64,000 nucleotides of DNA, taken from assembly GCA_030549775.1 (NCBI GenBank), contig CM060180.1:85635172-85699171 (forward strand), in the 5' to 3' direction. Of this stretch, positions 36,272 to 47,680 are shown piece by piece. The position numbers and the translations under genes are program-made. The number at the start of each line of letters is the position of its first letter. Within the stretch, counting starts at the first letter, position 1. Source of the DNA: Tamarix chinensis. Lineage: Eukaryota; Streptophyta; Magnoliopsida; Caryophyllales; Tamaricaceae. The notes under the pieces were generated by a model, which saw nothing but the letters and a program-made list of their open reading frames with translations, was not told where the DNA came from and ran no database searches.

Positions 36272-39200
36272 AAACAAGCTAATCAATTAAGCCAAATTAG
36301 TTGATAAGTTCAAGCCTCGACTAAACCATTTAATAAGGCATTCAAACTAGTTTTGGGTTAGCCTAGTAGTTCAACTAATTCAAAGATCAATCAAAAAATC
36401 TATGCAAAATAGTTTGAACATACAATTTTGAAGAAAAATTTAAACCACCAACATCAACCATACTACAAGCATATCATTGGACACTTACAATACTAAGAAT
36501 AATAATTCTCAACTACTCAACCACTTAACCATGTTTCATTCCCAATTAATCATAAAGATACATGCATAAACTCATGCTTCCCCCGCCCCCAAAACAAAAA
36601 ACTCAATGCATGCCTCACAACAATCACTATTGCCATCATACATTTCCATATACAATTAAAAACCAAAATCCCAAAACCTACAACAACCCACATGCTTACT
36701 TACTCCACACCAAAAGGTAAGAATGACTTACCTCAAGCGAATCTTTTCCAAAAATAAACTAAATAAGGGAAACCCCTTAGATAAAAAAAATTATCAAACC
36801 CTGAACACATTAAAAGAAGAGATTAAAACTCAGTGAAACACATGAAAAGGTTTAAAAATGCAACAAGAGGTAAGGAAATCAGAAAACTCAATGCCTACAA
36901 AATGATAACACTAAGGAATGGATCCAAGCAATCTATTCCTAAACCTAACTCTATATTACTTAAAAGTAAAATAAGAAAGAGTTAGATGAATAATTAGATG
37001 AGGTGTGGAAGACCATAAACCAAGGCAAGAATAGAAAAAATGAGTGAAAGCAAGAGAGAGGAAAATAAAGAGGTAGTTTGGTGGTTGAGAGAAAGTAAAG
37101 AAAAAAAGGGTAGGTTTACTAATATAACATTAATATTATGGGAAGAAAAGGGAGGGGTATAAAACATAGAAGCCTTAATTCTCCCACTCAATTCCAGGCA
37201 TCTTTAGGTGATTTTTTTTAAGAAAACTGAGCTCACTTCTAGATGAACACATATTTTTACATATTTTATACCCTTTTATTATTAGCTTTTGGTCTTTTAT
37301 TTGAAATATATATAAGGATAAATTTAATTTTGTGCTTAAGTGATAATAATATGATATATTTAACTATTTGAGTTAAATTGATATAAAATTAACATGTTTA
37401 AGTATGGAATTATTTATTAATTCTTCTAATTTTATTTTATAGGTAAAATAGGAAAAGAAAAGAAAATAAAAAGAAAAAAATGATATGACACCCTTGTGTC
37501 ATCAAATGAAAAACAAGGCCCATAGGCCAAGGAAAGAAAGAAAATAAGAAAAAAAAGGCCCAAATACCATACTAAAAAGGTCAGGTGAGAAGAGGAGATG
37601 GGTGACCCTAAAAGGGAGGGAAAAAATAAGACAATGTCCTAGACGAGATTGGGGAGTTGCTAAATAAAGAAAAGGAGAGAGGGAGACAAATAATAGGGGC
37701 CGTTAGAGGAAAGTAGACGTGACCCAGGAAAAAGGAAAGTAAAAAAAACAAAAAGGCCATAGAAAAGGACTCATGGGCAGAAAGAGGAGGAATGACATAG
37801 AAAAACAAAAAGAAATAAAAGAGAGAGTGACGTCAAATAAACTAGAAAGAGACAGTCAAAATAAGGCAAGAGAGAGAAGAGATATGGTAGGGAGAGTGGA
37901 GAGATAGAGAGAGTAATTATAGAGAGTAGAGAATAGAGAAGAAAAGGCAAAGAAGGAGAGAGAGAAAGTGATAAAAGCCTAAAGAATTTATTTTGGATGA
38001 AAATAAGTAATTTTTCATCTGATTAAATTGCTATAATTTTTATCCATGTTTATTTTTTGTCATTTCTTTCTCTATTTATAATATATACTTTCGTGTAATG
38101 TATTTATTTATTATGAGTGGCTAAATAATTATGTTGGAGAAACAATTGAATCCCTAGACTATGGTTTGAGATGTAACATTAATTTTCTTTATTTAATGAT
38201 ATTATCTTTTAACTCTAATTTAACTACTACCATTCATATATGTGATTCTATCAAGAATGATTTATGTAGTGCATGTCTCATTGCAGCTTTATCATAGTAA
38301 TTATAAGTAGGATTATATATTTTTTAGGTGGCTATATAAATATGCTAGAATTCATAGATATAAATTACAACTAGGTTAGATAACAATTTACCTAATAGTT
38401 TTCTTATTATAACAGGAGTATTAAAGTTTTTATATACTTGTAGGACAATAGAGGGGAATACAACTAGACGTGCTTGAGGTATTAGTTTGGGTGCTTAAAC
38501 TGATATCCTTCCAATTGTGTTTAATACTTTAAATCAAGTTAAGTATAGGAGGCACTTGTTGTTACTTTATTGCGAGAATTAATAGGATTTAATATGGGTG
38601 CTTTATCATATTAATTATTTTAGTGAAGTAATATAAGGTATATAGACCTAATTTTGGCTTATAACTTGGTCAATCACTTTCTTATGATTAAAAGATAACT
38701 TGGAAATTATTATCATATTTTGACCTATCCTAGTGGTAGATTTAAATTTTCCTATCTAAATTTAGGTGAGACCCATTAATCCTTGGCTTAAAAGGATACC
38801 TTTATTTACTAGCATTACAATTGATAACAAGTGGGTTTAAATTAATGTTAGCTATGGCCACACCACTTCTCCCATAGTCAAAATGGTGATAGAAAGGAGT
38901 TTCAAGGTATTGCACCATAAAAATTGAGAAGAAAAAAGGAAAAGCGAAAAGGGAAAAAAAGGAAAAGAAAAAAAGATCAAAAGATCTTCTAAGATTGCAA
39001 GGACAAAATCATCTATTCTAGTGATGCAAAAAAGATAGAAAATCAAGGAAGATGAAGGTAATGGTGATGATGTCATCAACCACGCATTTTGATAAATTTG
39101 ATCCCTAAATCATATGAACATATGAAAAATATTCTATCAATGGTTAAAAACATTAAAGATGATTTAGAAAATATTTCATATTTTTATTACCAAGATTCAA

Positions 39201-39465
39201 GATTATTAGGAAAAAATCATATTAAATTGAATATAAAAATTACCTAGATTAGGCAAACTAGTCAATCGGTATGGCATGCCAATTGAAAAGTTCCACTAGT
39301 TAGTTGATTTCCTATAAACACTTGAATTGTTACTTCAGATCAAAATCAAAGCTAAAATAGTGGACAATTTGATCAGTTCATACCACCAGTCAACTAGTGT
39401 ACTAGATAACCATTTTCTTCCTCTCTTTTTTCCAAGCGTTTTCAAATCATTTGCACATCATGCCT
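36272..39465. repeat. LTR-derived and unassigned sequence
   Basis: Palindromic motifs at 36280-36370 and 39250-39420 and two purine-rich blocks (37010-37110, 37440-37990) indicate pieces of large LTRs, at least partly in reverse orientation. No coding frame is convincing: those at 36994-37191, 37608-37808 and 38852-39079 are antisense readings of purine tracts. Internal boundaries were not resolved. Confidence 0.4.
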
Positions 39466-39755
39466 AAAATATATTTCTGAAACAAGATCAAACACCACAA
39501 AAAAACAACTTTAGGAACATGAATTTTCACAACTTTTAGGCCTTATTTATGGGATATTACAAGTGGGATCAAGTCTCATAAGATTAGGATGGTATTTAAG
39601 GAATTTTCACAAAATATATTTCTAAAAAAAGATCAAACACCATAAAAAACATCTTTAGGAACATGAATTTTCATAAATTTTAGTCCTTATTTATGGGATA
39701 TTACAAGTAGGATCAAGTCTTATAAGACTAGGATAATGTTTGAGGAATAAAAGTG
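39466..39755 (+). repeat. Tandem duplication of an LTR end plus PBS junction
   Basis: Two copies of about 145 bp (39466-39610 and 39611-39755) share AAAATATATTTCT, AAAGATCAAACACCA, TTTAGGAACATGAATTTTCA and TATTTATGGGATATTACAAG. Each has an LTR-type end (TATTACA at 39561 and 39705) followed by GT(G/A)GGATCAAGTCT, a plausible decayed PBS (TGGTATCAGAGC). Confidence 0.7.
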
Positions 39756-40475
39756 TGATTTGTTAAATTTTACTACTTAAAAGTACATAATTAATAAAAA
39801 ATGATATGAATCATATGGGAATATTTTTTTAGTCATATATATCTCAACGATAATAAAATAATATGATCCCCAAAATTTCATAAATTCAAATAACCTGGAA
39901 GGACTTAATAGGGCTTACAATATGTTATTAAAGCCTACTAGAATGATAAATAGTCTTTTTTTTTCAAAACTTGGTTTAAGATTTTTTTTAAAAGCTTAGG
40001 ATACTCAAAAAAATATTATTATATCAAATATTCACACAATCAAAGAGTCTTAAATGAGTTTTGAAGCCAAAAGTGTCTTAAAAGTCTCATAGAGCACAAA
40101 ACCTTAAGAAAGGACCAAGAGACCTAAACAAAATGCTTAAAAAATACACCTTGGGTTTCAAAATCTACAAAAATATCATAAATTATCAAATTAAGGGAAA
40201 TTAACTTGTAACACAGAAAAATTTACTTCTAAAAAAATCTCATTTTAGTGGAAGTGTAATATCAACATAAATGGTTTTTACCACTATACTCAACATTATT
40301 CTAACTTACCATGCCATCCTTCTATTAAATACAAGGAAAATAAGTAAGACTTAAAACATAGGAATCTCAACTTTGATAATTCGCCCAACTTTGATACATA
40401 GGAATATCTCTACACAAACAAAGCATCATAAGTAAAAAAATTCGCCCAAGGGTTCCTCATCAAACTATACAAAAA
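39756..40475. other. Unassigned AT-rich sequence before the chromovirus
   Basis: No frame or element end was recognised. By position it may be the decayed leader of the element whose LTR/PBS junction lies at 39466-39755, or pre-existing repeat DNA. Confidence 0.35.
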
Positions 40476-40723
40476 TGTAATATCCCCAAAATTTACCACT
40501 AAAAATTTTCATTTTAATAAAAAGGTTTAACATAAGTATAGAAACAAAACTATAAATTTTGGGGACATTACCGCCACACTTAGTACCAGATCGGTTTACT
40601 CCTACTGTTACAGTACTAAGTATGGCAGTAATGTCCCTAAAACTTACAGTTTTGTTACTCTACTTATGTTAAACCTTTTTATTAAAATGAAAGTTTTTAG
40701 TAGTAAATTTTGGGGGTATTGCA
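40476..40723. repeat. Inverted repeat made of two LTR 3' ends
   Basis: 40476-40604 is the reverse complement of the last roughly 130 bases of the 3' LTR (50092-50221): it starts TGTAATATCCCC and includes CATAAGTATAG and TTAGTACCAGATCGG. 40611-40723 is the same LTR end in direct orientation, finishing GGGGGTATTGCA just before the PBS. The other 4.5 kb of the expected 5' LTR is absent. Confidence 0.85.
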
Positions 40724-40726
40724 AGT

Positions 40727-40738
40727 TGGTATCAGAGC
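40727..40738 (+). promoter_or_regulatory. Primer-binding site, tRNA-Met, intact
   Basis: TGGTATCAGAGC, all twelve bases of the plant initiator tRNA-Met type, three bases after the LTR end at 40723. Confidence 0.93.
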
Positions 40739-40983
40739 ATTGGTCCTTGAAACCACTCCTATTTTCCAAAGTAGAATTTAATTTACGAAGTTTTTACTAG
40801 GTTTTGAAGTGTTTTCACACCTTAATGAACTCTCTTGTTTTTAAATTTTCTGAGTCTAGGCCACAGTGAGGAAACGACAGGGTAGATTAGGGATTACCTG
40901 CAAAAAAGTAGTAGCATGAGATGAGTGTTCTGAAGCAAAAAAGGTTCGCCCCTAACGTTCCTTTTCTTGTGTAGCTTCTACTA

Positions 40984-42065
40984 ATGATGAACGTCCAAGT
41001 TGGACACTTAGAGAAGGCCTTTGAGGCCTTTATGGAATTTGTTCAGCGCCAACCCTTGTTGCCGACCTCGCACCCCCACCATTCTGAGGGAGCTAGTGAA
41101 GATTAGCTTCGAAGGGTCACCGAGTATCATCCTTCGACATACTCTGGTGAGGAGTACCCTATGATCCTCGAAGGATGGATCCGAGACTTTGATCACACTT
41201 TTGAAGTAGTGGACTACCCCTCGGCTTGGCAGCCCCGTATAACTGCCTTTTTCTTGAGAGGTGTGGAAGACACTTGGTGAATAGAGCACCGCGCCCAGGT
41301 CAGCCCCTCAACAAATTGGGAGGCATTCAAGATTTCTCTTCATTCCAGATTAGGGAGTTTATGTAGCTCTCCCAAGGGTCAATAATAGAACGATAATATT
41401 ATGCCCGCTTCACTGAGCTACTGTGTTTTGCCCCCGAGATCGCTACCAATGATTCCATAACAGTGTTTCAGTTTGAGCACGAGTTAAACTTCGGCATCCA
41501 TCGGATGATGGGTGCAGTGCCATTTATTGATATCGCTACACTATACGAGCGTGCCTACCTCACCACCACCCTAGTCCAAGAGTAGGCCACCATCCTTGAG
41601 AAGAGGAAACTCGAGGGCTAGAGTTCTGGGGGCAAGACCCAGCTAAGGTCAGGAGGACCAATGAGACCCCCACTGAGAGATTGTAGCAGGGGCCCGGGAC
41701 CCTAAGAGGAAACTCATGCAGACAATGTGATCGGAACCCCCCAGGAAGGAACTCTAGAGGTAGGTTGGTGACCTACCTAAATTATGGAAATTTGGGCCAC
41801 AGAGCGATCGAGTGTTGGAGGCCACCACGAGCTTAGTAGTATCAACCTTGTTAGGCACCACAAGGGGGAGCCTTTGGTGCCCCAACAACAGGCTTATCAA
41901 CAGTACCTCCAAACCGCACCCCCACAGCACTACCAAAGAGCACACGCCCCAGCCGGTGCCACAGCTAGAGAGGTCAAGGGAAGGCCTTAGGGACCCAAAC
42001 CTTTTAGCTAAAAGGGAGGCCAGTCAGGCAGGTGCCTGAATGTCATCAGGCAGAGCCTGACCATT
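40984..42065 (+). pseudogene. Chromovirus gag
   Basis: The ATG at 40984 starts MMNVQVGHLEKAFEAFMEF. After a stop (41102) the capsid-type region follows: YHPSTYSGEEYPMILEGWIR, FEVVDYPSAWQPRITAFFL, NWEAFKISL, then RFTELLCFAPEIATNDS, FQFEHELNFGI and YERAYLTTTLVQE. A zinc-knuckle relic is at 41771-41816: YLNYGNLGHRAIEC keeps H and the last C, while both first cysteines are Y. Downstream is the Q/P-rich linker. Stops lie at 41102, 41278, 41585 and elsewhere, with frame changes near 41385 and 41740. The start was chosen as the first ATG after the leader; ATG 40987 is an alternative. Confidence 0.82.
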
Positions 42066-42084
42066 AGCTAGACGTCATCATGGT

Positions 42085-42495
42085 ATGTTCACCATCCGCT
42101 CTTTACTGATACATTTTTTATTTGATTCAGGAGCTACCTTGTCCTTTATTTCATATACTTTTATTACTAAGGCTGGACTATCACCTACTGCTAGAATAGA
42201 ACTATCTATGATGCTTCCATCCGGTGATAAAGTGAAGCATAGTCAGTTATTTTCTGATGTGGCCTTAGACATAGGCGGGGTAGACTTCTTAGTGGACCTG
42301 GTCGGGATGGAATTAAAGGATTTTGACATGATTCTGGGTATGGATATGCTGGGGATATATAAGACCATCATTGACTATGCTCAGGAGCGTGTGATCTTCC
42401 AAGGCCAGAAGGGAAATAGGGTTTCGTACAGGAGGACCCAACCTAAGCCCGCTACCAAGGTGGTATCAGTAGTAACCCTGTACTCCTTGGTCTAG
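42085..42495 (+). pseudogene. Chromovirus aspartic protease
   Basis: A 136-codon open frame. LFDSGATLSFIS (42118-42153) is the catalytic D-S-G-A block, intact. FDMILGMDMLGIYKTIIDY near 42324-42380 is the conserved C-terminal block (usually GMDWL; W is M here). The length suits the protease-like domain of Tekay-type pol. It stops at 42493, just before RT in the same frame, so the polyprotein is cut by a single stop. It is the most intact enzyme domain in the window. Confidence 0.87.
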
Positions 42496-43520
42496 AAGGG
42501 GTATCCCCTATACTTATGTAATGTAAAGGAGCTGAACAAGGAATTGACTAATCTAGATAGCATCATGGTAGTCAAGGAGTTCCCACATTTGTTTCTAGAA
42601 GAGATACCAGGTATGCCCCCATTTTGAGAAATTGATTTTAAGATCGAGCTAGTGCCAAGAGCTGAGCCCGTCACAAAGGCACCCTACTGGATGGCACTGG
42701 ATGAATTGAAGGAGTTAAAGACCCAGCTAGAAGAGCTATTGGAGCACGGGTATATTTGATCAAATGTGTCACCCTAGGGAGCCCTGGTCCTGTTCGTAAA
42801 GAAGAAGGATAGTGGTCTTCGCCTTTACATTAAATATCGAGGATTGAACCAACTGACAGTGAAGAATTGGTACGAGGATAGATGACCTTTGTGATCAGTT
42901 AAAGGGTGTCACAATGTGCTCAAAGATCGATTTGAGGTTGGGGTACCATCAGTTGAGGATCACTGATGCTGATATTATGAAGACTGCCTTCCAGAACCAG
43001 TATGGACAATACGAATTTACAGTGATGCCATTTGGGCTCACAAATGCACCTACGGCTTTTATGGATCTGATAACAAGGATATTCAGGCCATTCCATAATC
43101 AATTCATCATGGTGTTTCATTGATGACATCTTGGTGTACTCCCAAGAGAATGAGGAACACGAGTAGCACCTCCACACTATTATGAATCTATTGAGAGAGC
43201 ATCACCTGTATGCAAAATTGTCAAAGTGCAGATTCTGGCTTCAAGAGGTGGCTTTCCTAGGACACATTATATCAGTAGGGGAGTGGCTGTGGACCCATCC
43301 AATATCGTGGCCATCACAGAGTGGAAGCCTCCTACCAATATAGTAGAGGTTCGGAGTTTTCTAGGATTGGCTGGGTATTACAAAAGTTTCGTACAAAATT
43401 TCCCCCGGATTGCCTAACCATTAACCAACCTCCTGAAGAAGACTATAAAGTTCCAGTGGAACGAGACTTGTGAAGAAGAATTCTAAGAGCTAAAAAAATG
43501 GTTGATCACTACACTCGTGT
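42496..43520 (+). pseudogene. Chromovirus reverse transcriptase
   Basis: Blocks: VVKEFPHLFLEEIPGMPP (42567-42620), [49 protein letters not shown] and LNQLTVKN (42781-42867), then [20 protein letters not shown] with the first catalytic aspartate (42877-42936), [27 protein letters not shown] (42999-43058) and a catalytic FIDDILVYS split by one extra base at about 43115-43118. The connection region [20 protein letters not shown] follows at 43324-43383. A net deletion of about eight bases near 42870 removes part of the NRYPLPRIDDL block. Stops at 42626, 42758, 42773 and 43422 also break it. Confidence 0.9.
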
Positions 43521-43920
43521 TGACCCTACTAGAGGGCACTGAGGGATTTGAGGTTTACAGTGATGCATCCAAGCATGGGCTGGGATGTGTGTTGATGCAA
43601 AAGGGTAGAGTGGTCGCATATGCATCCCGACAGTTGAAGTAGCATGAACAGAATTATCCTACTCATGACCTGGAGTTGGCTGCCATGGTATTTGCTCTGA
43701 AGATTTAGAGGCACTACCTATATGGAGCAAAATGCAGATTCTTTGCAGACCACAAGAGCCTCAAGTACATCTTCACTCAAATGGAACTCAACACGAGGAA
43801 AAAGAGGTGGTTGGAGCTTGTCAAGGACTACGATATCGAGTTGACCTACCACGAGGGTAAGGCCAACATAATTGTAGATGCCCTAAGCAGGAAGACCTCG
43901 CATTCTGCACTATGTCATGT
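43521..43920 (+). pseudogene. Chromovirus RNase H
   Basis: FEVYSDASKHGLGCVLMQ (43549-43602), YASRQLK followed by a stop (43638), then LELAAMVFALKI, CRFFADHKSLKYIF (43735-43776) and NIIVDALSRKTS (43867-43902) give all the expected acidic residues: D of SDAS, E of LELAA, D of ADHKS and D of VDALSR. Two stops (43638, 43707) are the only evident lesions. Confidence 0.9.
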
Positions 43921-45220
43921 AGTCGTAGATCAAATGATAAGGGAGTTGTCGAGCCTAGAGATTGAAATAATTCAGGAAGGGTACCTTGAGACCAGCATCA
44001 GCACCCTAACACTCACTCCAACCATATTTGAGGAGTTCTAAGCTAATCAAGTTAGAGAGGTCCAGCTTAAGAGGATCTGATGGAAGATGTAGGAAGGTCG
44101 AGTAAAAGGGTTCAGAATTCATGAGGATGGCAGCCTTCGGATCAAGGGTCGCTGGTGTGTATCACAGAGTTACCCAGAATTGAAGCATCGCATTATGGAA
44201 TAATTACATTAAACTCCTTATTCAGTCCACCCAAGAGGGTATAAACTATATAAAGACCTCAGAAAGATGTATTGGTGGCCCCACATGAAGGCAGAGTTTG
44301 TGTCCCAGTATCTAGTGTGTTAATAGGTCAAGATTGAGCACTGGAGACCAACAGGGCTACTTCATCCCTTGGAAGTGCCAAGGTGGAAATGGGACTCGAT
44401 CTCCATGGATTTTGTCAGGGGTTTACTAATAACTTGGAGTGGTTGTGACACCATTTGGGTTATTGTGCACAGATTGAGTAAGTCGGCTGTATTTATTCTA
44501 ATGAGGTCCATCTAGAATATGAATCAGCTAGTGGGTGCTTACATGAAGTCTGTGGTCAGTTGTCATGGGGTTCTAGGGGACATCGTATCAGATAGGGATT
44601 CGAGGTTCCTCTCTCACTTTTGGGGAAAGCTACAGGAGGCCTTGGGAACAAAGTTGAAGATGAGCACAGCTTTCCACCCCACCACGAATGGGCAGACAGA
44701 GCAGACCATATAGACCCTAGAGGATATGCTGAGTTCTTGTGTGCTGGATTTTCGTGGATGTTGGGAGGAGCACCTATGTTTGATAGATTTCATGTACAAC
44801 AACATCTACCACACCAATATTGGGATGGCTCCATTTGAAGCTTTATATGGGTGGAAATGTCGAACTCCCTTGTGCTGGAATGATATTAGCGAGACAGTGG
44901 TATCGGGGCTCGAGATGATCGAAGAGATGACCAGGAAGATTTGACAAATTCAGGACCAGATGAGAGCATCCCAAAGAATACATAAGAGTTATGCTAATTG
45001 GAGGCACCGAGATAGTGACTTTGAGCCTGGAGAAAAGGTATTATGGTGGGTCTCCCCCACAAAGGGCATTCAGAGGTTTGGCAGAAAGGGTAAGCTAAGC
45101 ATGAGGTACATCAGCCCTTTTGAGATCCTAGAGCATAGAGGAGAGGTTGCTTATCATTTGGTTCTTCCTTTGGAGTTAGCTCGAGTTCACAATGTATTCC
45201 ACATTCTGCAGTTGTGAAAG
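43921..45220 (+). pseudogene. Chromovirus integrase
   Basis: Integrase would insert the cDNA into chromatin. The zinc-finger region is decayed: HPRGYKLYKDLRKMYWWPHM (44229-44288) then YLVC and two stops (44319-44326), where H-H-C-C is expected. The catalytic core keeps WDSISMDFVRGL (first D, 44392-44427), [19 protein letters not shown] with the second D (44572-44616), and [13 protein letters not shown] with the catalytic E (44672-44710), so the D,D-35-E set is present. The C-terminal region has EKVLWWVSPTKGIQRF, RKGKLSMRYISPFEIL and ARVHNVFHILQL (45032-45216). Stops at 44041, 44080, 44203, 44516 and 44711. Confidence 0.9.
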
Positions 45221-45470
45221 TATGTTGTTGATCCTTCCCACGCAATCTGACCAGATGAGCTAGAATGGGACGACTCATTAACTTATGAAGAGAGACCAGT
45301 GCGAATCCTTGATACCAAGCTGTGAAAGACCCACATGGGTGCAGTTACCCTTTTCAAGATCCTATGGAGTCAGCATGGAATTGAAGAAGCTACCTGGGAA
45401 GCTGAGAAGGACATGCGTGAAGAGTATCCGGAACTCTTTGCTACAGGTACGACCATTTTTAGTAACTTTC
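45221..45470 (+). pseudogene. Chromodomain at the C-terminus of integrase
   Basis: YEERPVRILDTKL, a stop, then KTHMGAVTLFKILWSQHGIE and EATWEAEKDMREEYPEL match the integrase-linked chromodomain of chromoviruses, with the aromatic/W-rich core LFKILWSQHGIEEATWE. In active elements this domain guides insertion to methylated-histone heterochromatin. It needs a frameshift near 45310-45330 and a stop (45324) to be read through. It places the element among chromoviruses. Confidence 0.87.
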
Positions 45471-45575
45471 TCCTTAAGGGGGTATTTAAGGTAATTATTG
45501 ATATTAGAGTGGTGTCCCTATCTGATTAGGATACTTTGGCCTTAACCCTAGGAAATTGCAAGTGACTTCAGGGTT

Positions 45576-45590
45576 TCTTTAAGGGGGGTA
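45576..45590 (+). promoter_or_regulatory. Polypurine tract of the chromovirus
   Basis: A pyrimidine run TTTCTTT is followed by AAGGGGGGTAG and then the 3' LTR start TGATGAAATACCC at 45592. Confidence 0.82.
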
Positions 45591-46129
45591 GTGATGAAAT
45601 ACCCAAAAACTCTAATTAAGGAAATTATGGCAAAATAAGGATTTATTAGGAAAATTAATTAAATGAATTATTTTTATTAAAATAAGAGGGAATTAATTAA
45701 GGTAAATCAAGGAGAAAATAATAAATAATTTAATTAGGAAAATTTTGAGTGTTTTGCTAATTAAAATGGAATTTATGAAAGCTTTTTCAAAAACCATAAA
45801 TTAACCTAAAAAGAGAATTTAATCATTATTTAATATTAATATTTTTAAATATCCCAAAATACCTAAAATATTTTAATTAACCCTAACCCACCTATTTTAC
45901 TTTTCCCTTTTTCCTTTCTTTTTCCTTCTCTTCTTCCTTTTCTTTCCTTTTTCTTCTTTTCCTCTTCCTTCTTCTTTTTTTTTCCCTTCCCCCGATCTGG
46001 GCCAGCCAACCTAGGGCCTAGTCCCCCTATTTCCTCCTGGCTAACCCCTTTATTCTCTTTCCCCATCCAATCTGGTTCTCCTTTTCCCTTTCTTTCATTC
46101 TTTTCTTCTGGACCACCAATTCAACCCTT

Positions 46130-46152
46130 TTCTTCTTCTTCTTCTTCTTCTT

Positions 46153-46182
<30 letters not shown>
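46130..46182 (+). repeat. (TTC)n microsatellite
   Basis: About 17 uninterrupted TTC units inside the pyrimidine-rich block of the 3' LTR. Confidence 0.95.
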
Positions 46183-46184
<2 letters not shown>

Positions 46185-47087
46185 CCGATGCGCGCCTGCA
46201 ACTCCCCGATCGGCACCGTGATTTCTGCCACCGACCACGCCCATTTAACTAGCCATTCCTCCCCTCTCTTCCCTGTTGACTTGCTTATCATTTCCACCAA
46301 GCTGACCATCCCCTCTCTCACGTGTGCCCATCCCTTCTCCTTGTCAACTATGGTCTACAATGGTAGACCTACGCTGGCCTACCATCGCCGGTCGGTGCAC
46401 CCATACCACTTGCCCCCTATTTTCTCGCTTCCCTCTGTCATTTTCCCCTCCAATTGATCTATATATATATAACCCTTAAGCTGTCCGAGTTGGATTTTCT
46501 TTCGCAACCCAGAAAATCCCAACCCTTGCACTGCCGCCCAATCAAATGCCCATCATCGTCGCTCGAGCCGCCCATAGAATTTCCCTTGCATCACCCTCTA
46601 CCAAACTATACCACCCTCCACCCTCGATTTGGCTTGCACGAGCCACCCTAGCTGTGCAAAGTATGCTTCATGATCAACCTCATCTCCACAACTCACTGCC
46701 CTTCACACCACTGTTCTCCACCACTCCCACCACAATCCCCACCTCTTTCACCTCCCAAAATCCCCTTCAGACCTCCCTCTACCTTTCCCTCCCCTCCTTT
46801 TCCCCTTTCTCCCTCTCCTCCTCCCTTCCTATCTTTCCACCACCTTCGGCCACCACAGCACCGCCGCCTTTGGCCACGCCACCACCCCCATTCCAACCCT
46901 CTCAACTTGGGCAACCTCTACCACCCCAACTTCCACCCTCACTCCCCCCTCTTCTATTCCCAACTCTCAACTAATTCCCTCTTTCCCCGCCGGTGCTCAC
47001 CACCAACCCCATGTAGTACCCTAAACCCTCTCAACCCTTAAACCCTAATTATGAAAGCCTTATTCATTTTAATTGTAATATATTGTT

Positions 47088-47308
47088 ACTATTATTATTA
47101 TTATCATCATCATCATCATCATCATCATCATTATTGTTATTATTATTATTATTATTATTATTCATAATTACTATTATTTATCATGCTTATTATTATCCCA
47201 AAAATATTATTATTACTATTACTATTAAGGGGTAAAAACCCTATTTTACTATTATTTTGATGATTAATACTACTACTACTGCTCCTCCTCCTCCTCCTCC
47301 TCCTCATC

Positions 47309-47356
<48 letters not shown>

Positions 47357-47520
47357 TTATTGAGTCTAGATTTGGCTTGCTACTGCTACTGCTGCTGCTG
47401 CTGCTCCTACTACTACTACTACTAATATTTCTAATAATATTCCTAATGCCCTTATTATTATTATTATTGTTACTATAATATTATTACTAGTATTACTAGT
47501 ATTACTATTATTATTATTAT

Positions 47521-47573
<53 letters not shown>

Positions 47574-47635
47574 TCACTATTATTATTATGGTAAAAATAT
47601 TCAAACCCTTATACTATCATTATTTTAAATATTAC

Positions 47636-47671
<36 letters not shown>

Positions 47672-47680
47672 CCTAAGAAA
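47088..47680. repeat. Mosaic of six trinucleotide microsatellites
   Basis: Successive runs of ATT/ATC (47088-47162), TAC and CTC (47268-47361), CTG and CTA (47379-47426), TAG (47515-47573) and ATT (47631-47671) are separated by short unique pieces, all within the 3' LTR. Frame 47257-47478 (T, P and L runs) is a reading of this block. Confidence 0.93.

Noticed and set aside
35511..36281. Target duplication around the Cassandra element
   Set aside because: Flanking AAAAT and AAACA agree in only three of five bases, too weak to claim.
46546..47041. Overlapping proline-rich frames of 142 and 123 codons
   Set aside because: Two frames of the same C-rich LTR block are open at once and give only P, S, T and L-rich sequence, typical of base bias.
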